DNA of 23,632 nucleotides from DASUPK01 sp035456265 (GTDB lineage: Bacteria; Actinomycetota; Thermoleophilia; Solirubrobacterales; 70-9), in the NCBI GenBank assembly GCA_035456265.1, contig DATIDP010000035.1:1-23632 (forward strand), given 5' to 3'. Positions 6,943 to 13,329 of this stretch are shown piece by piece; position 1 is the stretch's first letter; each line of letters begins with the position of its first letter. The position numbers were made by a program, and so were the translations under genes. Below the pieces are notes generated by a model. It saw only the letters and a list, made by a program, of their open reading frames with translations, did not search any database and was not told the DNA's origin.

Positions 6943-6970
6943 TTGACATACAGCCTGTAGGTGATATGCA
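6943..6970 (+). promoter_or_regulatory. Strong sigma70-type promoter for the NTF2/hydrolase operon
   Basis: A perfect -35 TTGACA (6943-6948), rare in such GC-rich DNA, is followed after 16 bases by a weaker -10 candidate TATGCA (6965-6970). Neighbouring registers (ATGCAT at 6966) are possible. The start would fall near 6977, giving a 5' leader of about 35 bases that includes GGAGG at 7001-7005. Two operator copies overlap this promoter. Confidence 0.55.
6946..6962. promoter_or_regulatory. Operator copy 1 (ACATACAG-C-CTGTAGGT)
   Basis: A 17-bp near-palindrome with 7 of 8 arm positions matching around a central C. It shares ATACAGCCTGTA with copy 2 and overlaps the end of the -35 element. Its centre is 22 bp, about two helical turns, from the centre of copy 2. 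TetR-like site by form (inference). Confidence 0.6.
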
Positions 6971-6984
6971 TACAGCCTGTATGC
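6968..6984. promoter_or_regulatory. Operator copy 2 (GCATACAG-C-CTGTATGC)
   Basis: A perfect 17-bp palindrome with 8-bp arms around a central C. It covers the end of the -10 region and the expected transcription start, as a repressor site should. The regulator gene is not adjacent in this window. Confidence 0.68.
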
Positions 6985-7012
6985 GAACCCGATCCGACAC
7001 GGAGGCCCCGAG

Positions 7013-7480
7013 ATGACGACCGCCACCGACGCCCAGACCGGCATTCGAGCTCTCGCCGAGCGCTACGGCGAGGCCTGGAACTGCCAGGACCTCGACGCGA
7101 TCATCGACCTGCACACCGACGACTCCGTCTTCGTCGCTCATGCGGCCGGCAGCGTCCCGGCCGAGGGCAGGGCCGCCGTGCGAGAGGCCTTCGCCGGCTA
7201 CCTGGCCCTCCTCCCCGACATCAACTTCGCGGAGCGGGCCCTGCACGTCGGCCAGGACCACTGGGTGCTCGAATCGACGATGTCCGGAACCGTCGCGGGA
7301 TCGATCGAGGTCGAGGGGGTAGATCCGGCGGCGAAGTTTGTGGCCGCCGAAGATGTTGAGGACGGCGCCCGAGTCGAGGTCGACTGCGTCGACGTCATCG
7401 AGGTCCGCGACGGCCTCGTCGCCAGCAAGCAGACCTACATCGACTCCTTGGCGATGCAGCGCCAGCTCGGGGGCGAGTGA
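7013..7480 (+). CDS. NTF2/SnoaL-like protein, first copy
   Basis: A 155-aa protein with the cone-shaped NTF2-like pattern: ALAERYGEAWNCQDLDAIID, then LHTDDSVFVAHAAG, an EGRAAVREAFAGYLALLPDI helix, and a strand with GLVASKQTYID near the C-terminus. This fold serves as small-molecule isomerases, hydrolases or dehydratases, or as binding subunits, and cannot be assigned more closely. GGAGG at 7001-7005 lies seven bases before the ATG. It is first in a tightly coupled operon with a second NTF2-like protein and an alpha/beta hydrolase, suggesting joint action on one small organic substrate. The promoter upstream is overlapped by two palindromic operators. Confidence 0.82.
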   Translation: MTTATDAQTGIRALAERYGEAWNCQDLDAIIDLHTDDSVFVAHAAGSVPAEGRAAVREAFAGYLALLPDINFAERALHVGQDHWVLESTMSGTVAGSIEVEGVDPAAKFVAAEDVEDGARVEVDCVDVIEVRDGLVASKQTYIDSLAMQRQLGGE

Positions 7481-7971
7481 TGGCCGCCGCAGAGGTCGCC
7501 GCCGAATCAACATCCGAACAGGCCGACGCGGCGGCGAGATGGGTCGCGGTGTTCGCGGAGGGCTGGGCAAACCCGGCCGACACGGACGCGTTCTGCAACC
7601 ACTTCGAGCCCTGGCTCGATCCGGACGTCCGGATGATCCAGCCCACCCTCCACCCCACCGTCGGGCGGAGGGCGTTCCGCGAGGAGTTCGCCCGGCCCCT
7701 GTTCGCCCTCGTGCCGGACCTGCATGGGACCGTCGAGGGCTGGGCCGCGTCGGGGGACTCCGTCTACATCGAGCTCCGGCTCGAGGGGACCGTCGGCCGT
7801 CGGCCGTTCACCATGCATACCTGTGACCGGATCAAGCTGCGGGAGGGGAAGGCGGTCGAGCGGGTTGCGTACCTCGACCCCGCGCCCCTGCTCAAAGCGG
7901 TGGCCGCCAGCCCGCGGATCTGGCCCCGTTTCGCCCGAACGCGGCTGCGCAACCTGAGGAGGCCGAGATGA
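7480..7971 (+). CDS. NTF2/SnoaL-like protein, second copy
   Basis: A 163-aa second member of the same fold: FAEGWANPADTDAFCNHFEP, PDVRMIQPTLHPTVGRRAFR, VPDLHGTVEGWAASGDSVYI and IKLREGKAVERVAYLDPAPL. The last part is typical of SnoaL-like/polyketide-cyclase-type proteins. The ATG overlaps the previous stop as TGATG, so translation is coupled; a GTG one codon earlier is a less likely start. Sequence resemblance to the first copy is weak, so this is probably not a fresh duplication, and the two may form a heteromer. Exact reaction unknown. Confidence 0.8.
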   Translation: MAAAEVAAESTSEQADAAARWVAVFAEGWANPADTDAFCNHFEPWLDPDVRMIQPTLHPTVGRRAFREEFARPLFALVPDLHGTVEGWAASGDSVYIELRLEGTVGRRPFTMHTCDRIKLREGKAVERVAYLDPAPLLKAVAASPRIWPRFARTRLRNLRRPR

Positions 7972-8810
7972 GCGAAGTGAGACTGCCCCAGGGAACGATC
8001 AACTACACGGAGACCGGCGATGGCCCGCCGATCGTCTTCGCTCACGGGCTGCTGGTTGACGGGCGCCTCTGGCGAAAGGTGACCCCGCTGCTCGAGGACC
8101 GGTTCCGCTGCATCGTGCCCGACCTCCCGCTCGGCTCCCATCGATCGCCCATGAACCCCGACGCCGACCTCTCTCCCCCGGGCCTGGCCCGGATCGTCGC
8201 CGGCTTTCTCGAGACCCTCGATCTCCAGGACGTCGTCCTGGTCGCAAACGACACCGGCGGCGCGATCTCGCAGATCACCGCCGCGAACCACCCTGAGCGG
8301 ATCGGCCGTCTGCTGCTCACCAACTGCGACGCCTTCGAGAACTTCCTGCCACCCGCGTTCCGGCCACTGCAATGGGCGGCGCGGGTGCCGGGAATGCTCA
8401 CCGGAATGATGCAGGGGATGCGGTTCGCGCCGATGCGGCGCCTCCCGAACGCGTACGGCTGGCTGATCAAGCGCGACTTCGATGGGGCGCCGACCCGCGA
8501 ATGGGTCGAGCCCTATCTGGAGGGCCGCGGCGTCCGCCGCGACACCATCAAGGTCCTTCGGGGCATCGATCCCCGTTACACGAACGAGGCCGCCGAGAAG
8601 CTCCGCAGCTTCGGCCGGCCGGCCCTCCTGGCGTGGGCGGTGGAGGACCGCTTCTTCAAGATCTCCTTCGCCGAGAAGCTCGCCGACACGATCAACGGCG
8701 CGACGCTGGAGCGGATCGAGGACTCCTATACCTTCGTCTCAGAGGATCAGCCCGAACGGCTCGCCGAGCTGATCGCCCGCTTCGCGCGCGAGCCCGCCCC
8801 AGTCGCCTAG
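7968..8810 (+). CDS. Alpha/beta hydrolase with Asp nucleophile
   Basis: A 280-aa alpha/beta-hydrolase fold protein. The oxyanion-hole HG motif is VFAHGLLVDG (His26-Gly27). The nucleophile elbow reads VANDTGGAI, placing Asp95 as nucleophile as in haloalkane dehalogenases and epoxide hydrolases rather than Ser. The acid region is WAVEDRFF (Asp227). Where family members have GHF with the catalytic His, this protein reads DSYTFVSEDQPERLAELI, so Thr255 replaces His. The lid is about 125-195. It overlaps the preceding gene by four bases (ATGA) and ends the operon five bases before the convergent sulfatase gene. Possible roles are a dehalogenase or epoxide-hydrolase relative with changed chemistry, or a non-hydrolytic member. 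Confidence 0.85.
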   Translation: MSEVRLPQGTINYTETGDGPPIVFAHGLLVDGRLWRKVTPLLEDRFRCIVPDLPLGSHRSPMNPDADLSPPGLARIVAGFLETLDLQDVVLVANDTGGAISQITAANHPERIGRLLLTNCDAFENFLPPAFRPLQWAARVPGMLTGMMQGMRFAPMRRLPNAYGWLIKRDFDGAPTREWVEPYLEGRGVRRDTIKVLRGIDPRYTNEAAEKLRSFGRPALLAWAVEDRFFKISFAEKLADTINGATLERIEDSYTFVSEDQPERLAELIARFAREPAPVA

Positions 8811-8815
8811 GGCAC

Positions 8816-10603
8816 TCAGCAGCGGAGCGTCCGGTCGAGCGTGACCATCCGCCCGTCGAAGGAGGTCACCACGGCCTCCAGCCTGCTGCCTGAGGTCGGA
8901 TTGGGGAGCCGGACCTGAATCGGCGGCTTTGCGTCGCGCTTCACCTTCTTGCCGCGCAGATAGAACGTCGCCTCCTCCGGCTTGCCCTTCCCGGCGACCT
9001 TTGCCCTCGAGCAGCGCGCCTTCAGCTTGAGCGCCGGCCGCGCCCGACAGGTCTTCCCGGCGCAACGAGCCTCCGAGGAGAGCAGGCGCCGAAGCGCGCT
9101 CTGGACCGGCGCGTAGATCGGATTGCCCGCCTGGTTCTGCAGCTCGAACGGGTCGGTGCGCAGGTCGTAGAGCTCCTGCTCCCCGGTGCCGTAGTTGGCG
9201 TACAGGTAGCGGTCCGTGCGCACGCCCTGGTAGTTAAGCGGCGGATCCTCCGGGTCCTCAGTCGTATCGGGGGTGAAGTAGGTCTCGAGGTCCATCGCCC
9301 GGCCGGGGAAGTCCCGCTTGCGCTTCATGATCGGGACCAGCGAGATCCCGTCCTCCTTGCGCCCGGGCTTTGCCCGCGCGAAGTCGAGGATCGTCGGCGC
9401 GATGTCCACGTTGCCGACCGGCTGCCTGCGATGGACTCCCCTCGGCATGCCGGGCGCCCGGATCAGCAGCGGCACCCGGATCGAGGGCTCGTAGATCCGC
9501 ACCTTGCCCTGGGGGACCCGGTGCTCGCCGTGGAAGAAGCCGTTGTCCGAGGTGAAGATCAGCACCGTGTTCTTGAGCTCGCCCGACGCCTTCAGGGTGC
9601 TGACGACGTTCTGGACCAGATCGTCGACGCCGAGCACCGCCTCCGCCCGGGCCCGGTAGTGAGCATCGACGTTGCCGACCTGCGTCGCGTTGAGCAGTGG
9701 GAGGTTCTTGATGTTGGAGGGCTTGTCGGAGACGTTGGCCTCGTTGAAGCTCGGATCGCGTGGCGCGTTCAGGCCCGCCAGGGTGCCCTCGTAGCGCGGC
9801 GCGGCACGCGGGTTGTTCCCGGCGCAGTTGCATGAGGCCGCCTCCGCATGCGGATCCCGGGGAGCGACCGAGAGGTAGAACGGCTTGTTTCCCGGCGCCA
9901 CGCGGCGGATGAAGTCGGCCGCCTTCTGCGAGTAGACGTCGGTCTGGTAGGTGGCGGGGTCGACCGCGTCCGGCGTCGTGCCGTAGTGGACGACCCGCCC
10001 GTTCTCGTTGAGCGTGTAGCCGTAGGCGGTGTAGGTGCCGCCCGTGAAGCCGTCGGGCTTGTCGAGGGAGCCGTACCACTCGTTCCAGCCCGGCGGAACC
10101 TCGGTGTCTGGAGAGGTCGTCCCGTAGCCGTTCAGGAACTTGCCTATGTGCCCGGTGTAGTACCCGGCGCGCTGCAGCCAGACCGGAAGCGTGTTGCCGA
10201 GGGTGGGCGCCAGCTTGCTGTAGCCGCCCGTCGGGAGCTGGTTGCCTCGGACGCCGTGGTTGTGGGCGTACTGCCCGGTCAGCATTGTCGATCGCGATGG
10301 GCAGCAGAGGGAGTAGTTGACGAACGAGTTGTCGAAGGTGACGCCCTTGCTGGCGATTGCGGCGTTCGTCTTGGTCAGGAACCGCTGGAGGTTGACCGAC
10401 TGGTCGTCGTCCATGATCAGGACGATGTTCGGCCTGGCTTGCTTCGCCCGCTTGCGCTTCTTGGCCTCGCCGCCGGCCGGGACCAGCGCCACGGCGACGC
10501 AGAGCAGCCCCGCCAACAGCAGTGCCCCCGTGACGCGCCTGCCGACGGACCCGTGACTTCCCGACTCCGCCCGGCTCCGCTGTAGGCCGATCCCCACGGC
10601 CAT
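8816..10603 (-). CDS. Secreted type I sulfatase
   Basis: A 595-aa sulfatase. Signal peptide or anchor about 21-46 (VTGALLLAGLLCVAVALVPA). The metal-site start is RPNIVLIMDDDQS (58-69). The formylglycine signature is LCCPSRSTMLTGQYAHNHG with Cys100 as the residue to be oxidised (C-x-P-S-R). The second metal motif is FTSDNGFFHGEH, and the C-terminal sulfatase region runs to YDLRTDPFELQN. After about residue 505 an extra basic, Cys-containing domain of roughly 90 residues ends DGRMVTLDRTLRC. It should cleave sulfate esters of polysaccharides or small molecules outside the cell, and needs a formylglycine-generating enzyme that is not in this window. ATG start; divergent from the NarL-type regulator. 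Confidence 0.92.
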   Translation of the reverse strand: MAVGIGLQRSRAESGSHGSVGRRVTGALLLAGLLCVAVALVPAGGEAKKRKRAKQARPNIVLIMDDDQSVNLQRFLTKTNAAIASKGVTFDNSFVNYSLCCPSRSTMLTGQYAHNHGVRGNQLPTGGYSKLAPTLGNTLPVWLQRAGYYTGHIGKFLNGYGTTSPDTEVPPGWNEWYGSLDKPDGFTGGTYTAYGYTLNENGRVVHYGTTPDAVDPATYQTDVYSQKAADFIRRVAPGNKPFYLSVAPRDPHAEAASCNCAGNNPRAAPRYEGTLAGLNAPRDPSFNEANVSDKPSNIKNLPLLNATQVGNVDAHYRARAEAVLGVDDLVQNVVSTLKASGELKNTVLIFTSDNGFFHGEHRVPQGKVRIYEPSIRVPLLIRAPGMPRGVHRRQPVGNVDIAPTILDFARAKPGRKEDGISLVPIMKRKRDFPGRAMDLETYFTPDTTEDPEDPPLNYQGVRTDRYLYANYGTGEQELYDLRTDPFELQNQAGNPIYAPVQSALRRLLSSEARCAGKTCRARPALKLKARCSRAKVAGKGKPEEATFYLRGKKVKRDAKPPIQVRLPNPTSGSRLEAVVTSFDGRMVTLDRTLRC

Positions 10604-10668
10604 GAAACCGCTCGCCTGGTCGGGAGTTGCGCAGCGCGGTTCCCTTCGCCGTCGCCCGCGCGCCGGGT

Positions 10669-10674
10669 TAAGGT
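10669..10674 (+). promoter_or_regulatory. Likely -10 box for a leaderless NarL-type regulator mRNA
   Basis: TAAGGT fits TANNNT and ends six bases before the GTG at 10681; no Shine-Dalgarno sequence lies between. The -35 region (TTCGCC near 10645) is poor. Confidence 0.42.
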
Positions 10675-10680
10675 ACGCCC

Positions 10681-11334
10681 GTGGCAGCCACCGGGGGTCA
10701 TGAGGGAGAGAAGATCTCCGTCGTCCTCGCTGACGACCACGCGGTCGTCCGCAGCGCGCTCCGCCTGATGCTCGAGCGGGAGCCCGACATCGAGGTGGTC
10801 GCCGAGGCCGGAGACGCCGACTCGGCCGCTCGCTACGTCAGCGGGCATCGCCCCAAGGTGCTGATCCTCGACATCAACATGCCGGGCGGGTCCGGCCTGG
10901 CCGCCATTCCCTCGATCCGGGAGCAGTCGCCCGACACCGAGATCGTCGTCCTCACGATGCAGGACGAGACCGCGTTCGCACGCGAGGCGCTCCAGGCCGG
11001 CGTCCTCGGGTACATCCTCAAGGAGGCCGCCAGCGAGGAGCTCGTCAAGGCCGTCCGCATGGCGGCGGAGGGCCGTACCTACCTGCAGCCCGAGCTCGGC
11101 GCGCGCCTCGCGGCCGAGCCCGACGCCGCCACGCCGGACGACCTCTCCGAGCGGGAGCTCGAGGTCCTGCGCCTGATCGCGCTCGGCCACACCAATAACG
11201 AGATCGCCGAGCAGCTCTACCTCAGCGTGCGCACGGTCGAGTCACACCGCGCGCACATCCAGCAGAAGCTCGCGATGACGACCCGCTCCGAGCTTGTCCG
11301 CTACGCGATCGACCGCGGCCTCATAGACGTCTAG
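10681..11334 (+). CDS. NarL/LuxR-family response regulator
   Basis: A 217-aa two-domain regulator. Receiver: acidic pair LADDH (17-20), phospho-acceptor Asp64 in LILDINMPGGSG, LTMQDE, and the conserved Lys in GYILKEA. C-terminal LuxR helix-turn-helix: LSERELEVLRLIALGHTNNE, then IAEQLYLSVRTVESHRAHIQ, a canonical DNA-recognition region. GTG start, probably leaderless. It converges with the sensor-kinase gene 11331-12842 and shares its stop CTAG; that kinase is of the matching HisKA_3 type and is the likely partner. Targets are unknown; the divergent sulfatase gene is a candidate by position only. Confidence 0.93.
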   Translation: MAATGGHEGEKISVVLADDHAVVRSALRLMLEREPDIEVVAEAGDADSAARYVSGHRPKVLILDINMPGGSGLAAIPSIREQSPDTEIVVLTMQDETAFAREALQAGVLGYILKEAASEELVKAVRMAAEGRTYLQPELGARLAAEPDAATPDDLSERELEVLRLIALGHTNNEIAEQLYLSVRTVESHRAHIQQKLAMTTRSELVRYAIDRGLIDV

Positions 11335-12842
11335 GTTTCGTCCCGGCTCGGGGGGTCGAGCGGGATCTCCGCTCGCACCTTGGTTCCCGATCCCGGCGTC
11401 GAGTCGATCCGCAGCGACCCGCCGAGCAGCGCCGCGCGCTCCCGCATGCCGACGAGCCCGAACCCCTCGCGGACCAGGTTCGGCTCGAAGCCGACGCCGT
11501 CGTCTGTGATCTCGATCTCGATCCGGCCGTCCGACTCGCGCACCTTGAGCTCCGCGCGCTGCGCCAGGGAGTGCTTGGAGACGTTGTTGAGCGCCTCCTG
11601 CACGAGCCGGTAGACCGCCGTCTCCAGAAGCGCGGCCGGGCGCTCATTGCTGTCGCGGGAGATCTCGAAGTCGCAGTCGATGCTGATCTCGCCGCCCTGC
11701 TGGTGCTGCTGGGCGAGGGCGTAGAGCGCAGCTTCGAGCCCGATCGTGTCGAGTGACGCCGGCCGGAGCTCGGTGATCAGCCTCCGGAGCTTCACGATCT
11801 CGTCGTCGATCTGCTGGACGGCCTCCTGCCCTGTCTCGTGCAGATCGTCGGGCGACTCGTCCCGCAGCGCCGAGGCGAGCCGCATGCGCAGGACGGCCAG
11901 CGATTGCAGGGTCTCGTCGTGCAGCTCCCGCGCCCAGCGGCCGCGCTCCTGCTCGGCCGCGTCGATGGTGTTCCGCAGGCGCTGCTCGGCCATCGACCTC
12001 GCCGTCGCGATGCCCGTCGCGGCGCTGGCGGCGAAGGCGTCCAGCATCCGCTGATGCTCGTCGTCGAAATGTCCCGGGTCGCCGACGTGATCGAGGGCGA
12101 TGACCAACCCCAGGGACTGGTTGCGGAAGTGCAGCGGCGCGATCAGCGCGCGCCCTCTCTCCTTCGACCCCAGATCCGCCCCGGTGATCCTGCCGAGCAG
12201 CACCGGCTCGGATGCCTCCTCGACGCTGAATCTGAGCTGCCCGACCTTGGGGTCGAGCCCGCCGGCAACCGCGGCCGTCGCGGCGACCACCAGCTCATCG
12301 CCCTCGCGGAGCAGGACGATCAGCGCCCTCGCCTCGACCAGGGCGCGCCCGCGCTCGACGGTCGCGTCGAGCACCCGCTCGAGATCGGTCTCCCCGCCGA
12401 CCGCGACCGCGATCTCGGTGGCCGCCTGCAGCCGCCTCACCGCCCGGCGCAGGTCATCGCGGTGGCGACGGCGGTCGGTGATGTCGCGGATCGCGGCCAG
12501 GGCCATCATGCCGCCGTCGGTCGCGACCGTGGAGAGCGAGACCTCGCACGGGAACTCGCTGCCGTCCTTGCGGCGGGCATGGAGATCGAGGCCGACGCCC
12601 ATCGGCCGCGTGCGAGGGGCCTCGAAGTAGCGGTCGCGGTGTCCGGCGTGGTCGGCGCGAAGGCCACTCGGAACCAGCGTTTCGATCGGCCGCCCGATCA
12701 ACTCGCCTCGCCCGTAACCGAAGATCGTCTCCGTCCGCGAGTTGACGAGCCGGATCTCGCCGTGCTCGTCGACCCCGATCACCGCGTCCGGTGCGAACTC
12801 GAGGAGCTCCCGCTCGAGCGCCTGGCTGGGCCGGTCAGGCAT
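11331..12842 (-). CDS. Cytosolic PAS-GAF sensor histidine kinase (NarL-partner type)
   Basis: About 503 aa with no membrane segment. Residues are numbered from the ATG at 12842. PAS about 11-124 (DAVIGVDEHGEIRLVNSRTE, ending AIRDITDRR); GAF about 141-283; HisKA_3 with phospho-acceptor His308 in ARELHDETLQSLAVLRMRL; HATPase about 404-496 with VQEALNNVSKHS, DDGVGFE and GFGLVGMRERAALLGG. This is the oxygen/redox/ligand-sensing layout seen in DevS-like and NarX-like kinases, but the sensed ligand is unknown. A TATGCT box lies seven bases before the 12842 ATG, supporting a leaderless start there. The ATG at 12854 is the alternative and would overlap that box. Convergent with its likely partner regulator. 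Confidence 0.9.
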   Translation of the reverse strand: MPDRPSQALERELLEFAPDAVIGVDEHGEIRLVNSRTETIFGYGRGELIGRPIETLVPSGLRADHAGHRDRYFEAPRTRPMGVGLDLHARRKDGSEFPCEVSLSTVATDGGMMALAAIRDITDRRRHRDDLRRAVRRLQAATEIAVAVGGETDLERVLDATVERGRALVEARALIVLLREGDELVVAATAAVAGGLDPKVGQLRFSVEEASEPVLLGRITGADLGSKERGRALIAPLHFRNQSLGLVIALDHVGDPGHFDDEHQRMLDAFAASAATGIATARSMAEQRLRNTIDAAEQERGRWARELHDETLQSLAVLRMRLASALRDESPDDLHETGQEAVQQIDDEIVKLRRLITELRPASLDTIGLEAALYALAQQHQQGGEISIDCDFEISRDSNERPAALLETAVYRLVQEALNNVSKHSLAQRAELKVRESDGRIEIEITDDGVGFEPNLVREGFGLVGMRERAALLGGSLRIDSTPGSGTKVRAEIPLDPPSRDET

Positions 12843-12849
12843 CGGGGCG

Positions 12850-12855
12850 AGCATA
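12850..12855 (-). promoter_or_regulatory. Likely -10 box for leaderless sensor-kinase mRNA
   Basis: TATGCT (minus strand) fits TANNNT and matches four of six TATAAT positions. It ends seven bases before the ATG at 12842. No Shine-Dalgarno sequence is visible. Confidence 0.42.
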
Positions 12856-12887
12856 AATCAGCCTCGGCCGGGTACGTGCAATGGGTG

Positions 12888-13328
12888 ATGGAGGCCCGAA
12901 GTCGCTCGCTCGCCGGATGCCTGATCGCGGGCTTGGCCTGCCTCGCCATCGGCACCGGCTGTGGCGGGAGCGGTTCCGACACCGTCGAGCAGCAGACGCG
13001 TGCGTCGGGCTCGCCCGAGTCGCCGAACGTCGAGCAGCCCCTCTCCTCCGCCGAAGTCCACGGGCGTGAGCTCTTCGTCCAGAAATGCGGCTCCTGCCAC
13101 ACCCTCGATGCCGCCGGCACGGTCGGCCAGGTCGGGCCGAACCTCGATGACATCGCGGTGAACGAGGGGGACGTCCTGCACGCGATCAGGACCGGCGGCG
13201 GGCGCCACGCGAAGGGCCAAGAGAGCGGGCCGAGCGGCAACATGCCGGCCAACCTCTACACGGGCAAGGACGCTCAGGACGTCGCTGCGTTCGTGGCCGC
13301 GAACGCCGCCGGCAGCTCGACTCCCTGA
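12888..13328 (+). CDS. Small envelope cytochrome c
   Basis: A 146-aa class I c-type cytochrome. The hydrophobic N-terminus (about 9-24) ends at IGTGCGGSGS, a lipobox-like Cys25, so it is probably a lipoprotein or anchored at the outer face of the membrane. A Ser/Pro/Glu linker follows. The domain begins HGRELFVQKCGSCHTLD, with haem attachment C67-x-x-C70-H71; GPNLDDIA and sixth ligand Met119 in SGNMPANLY follow, then a closing helix KDAQDVAAFVAA. It should carry single electrons in respiration. ATG 12888 is preceded by an in-frame GTG one codon earlier. It is divergent from the PAS-GAF kinase and ends one base before the ETF-QO stop on the other strand. Confidence 0.88.
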   Translation: MEARSRSLAGCLIAGLACLAIGTGCGGSGSDTVEQQTRASGSPESPNVEQPLSSAEVHGRELFVQKCGSCHTLDAAGTVGQVGPNLDDIAVNEGDVLHAIRTGGGRHAKGQESGPSGNMPANLYTGKDAQDVAAFVAANAAGSSTP

Positions 13329-13329
13329 G

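Noticed and set aside
11838..12887. Upstream part of a long plus-strand frame that ends in the cytochrome c
   Set aside because: Only the part from 12888 codes for a real protein (signal, CGSCH). The rest is antisense to the PAS-GAF kinase.
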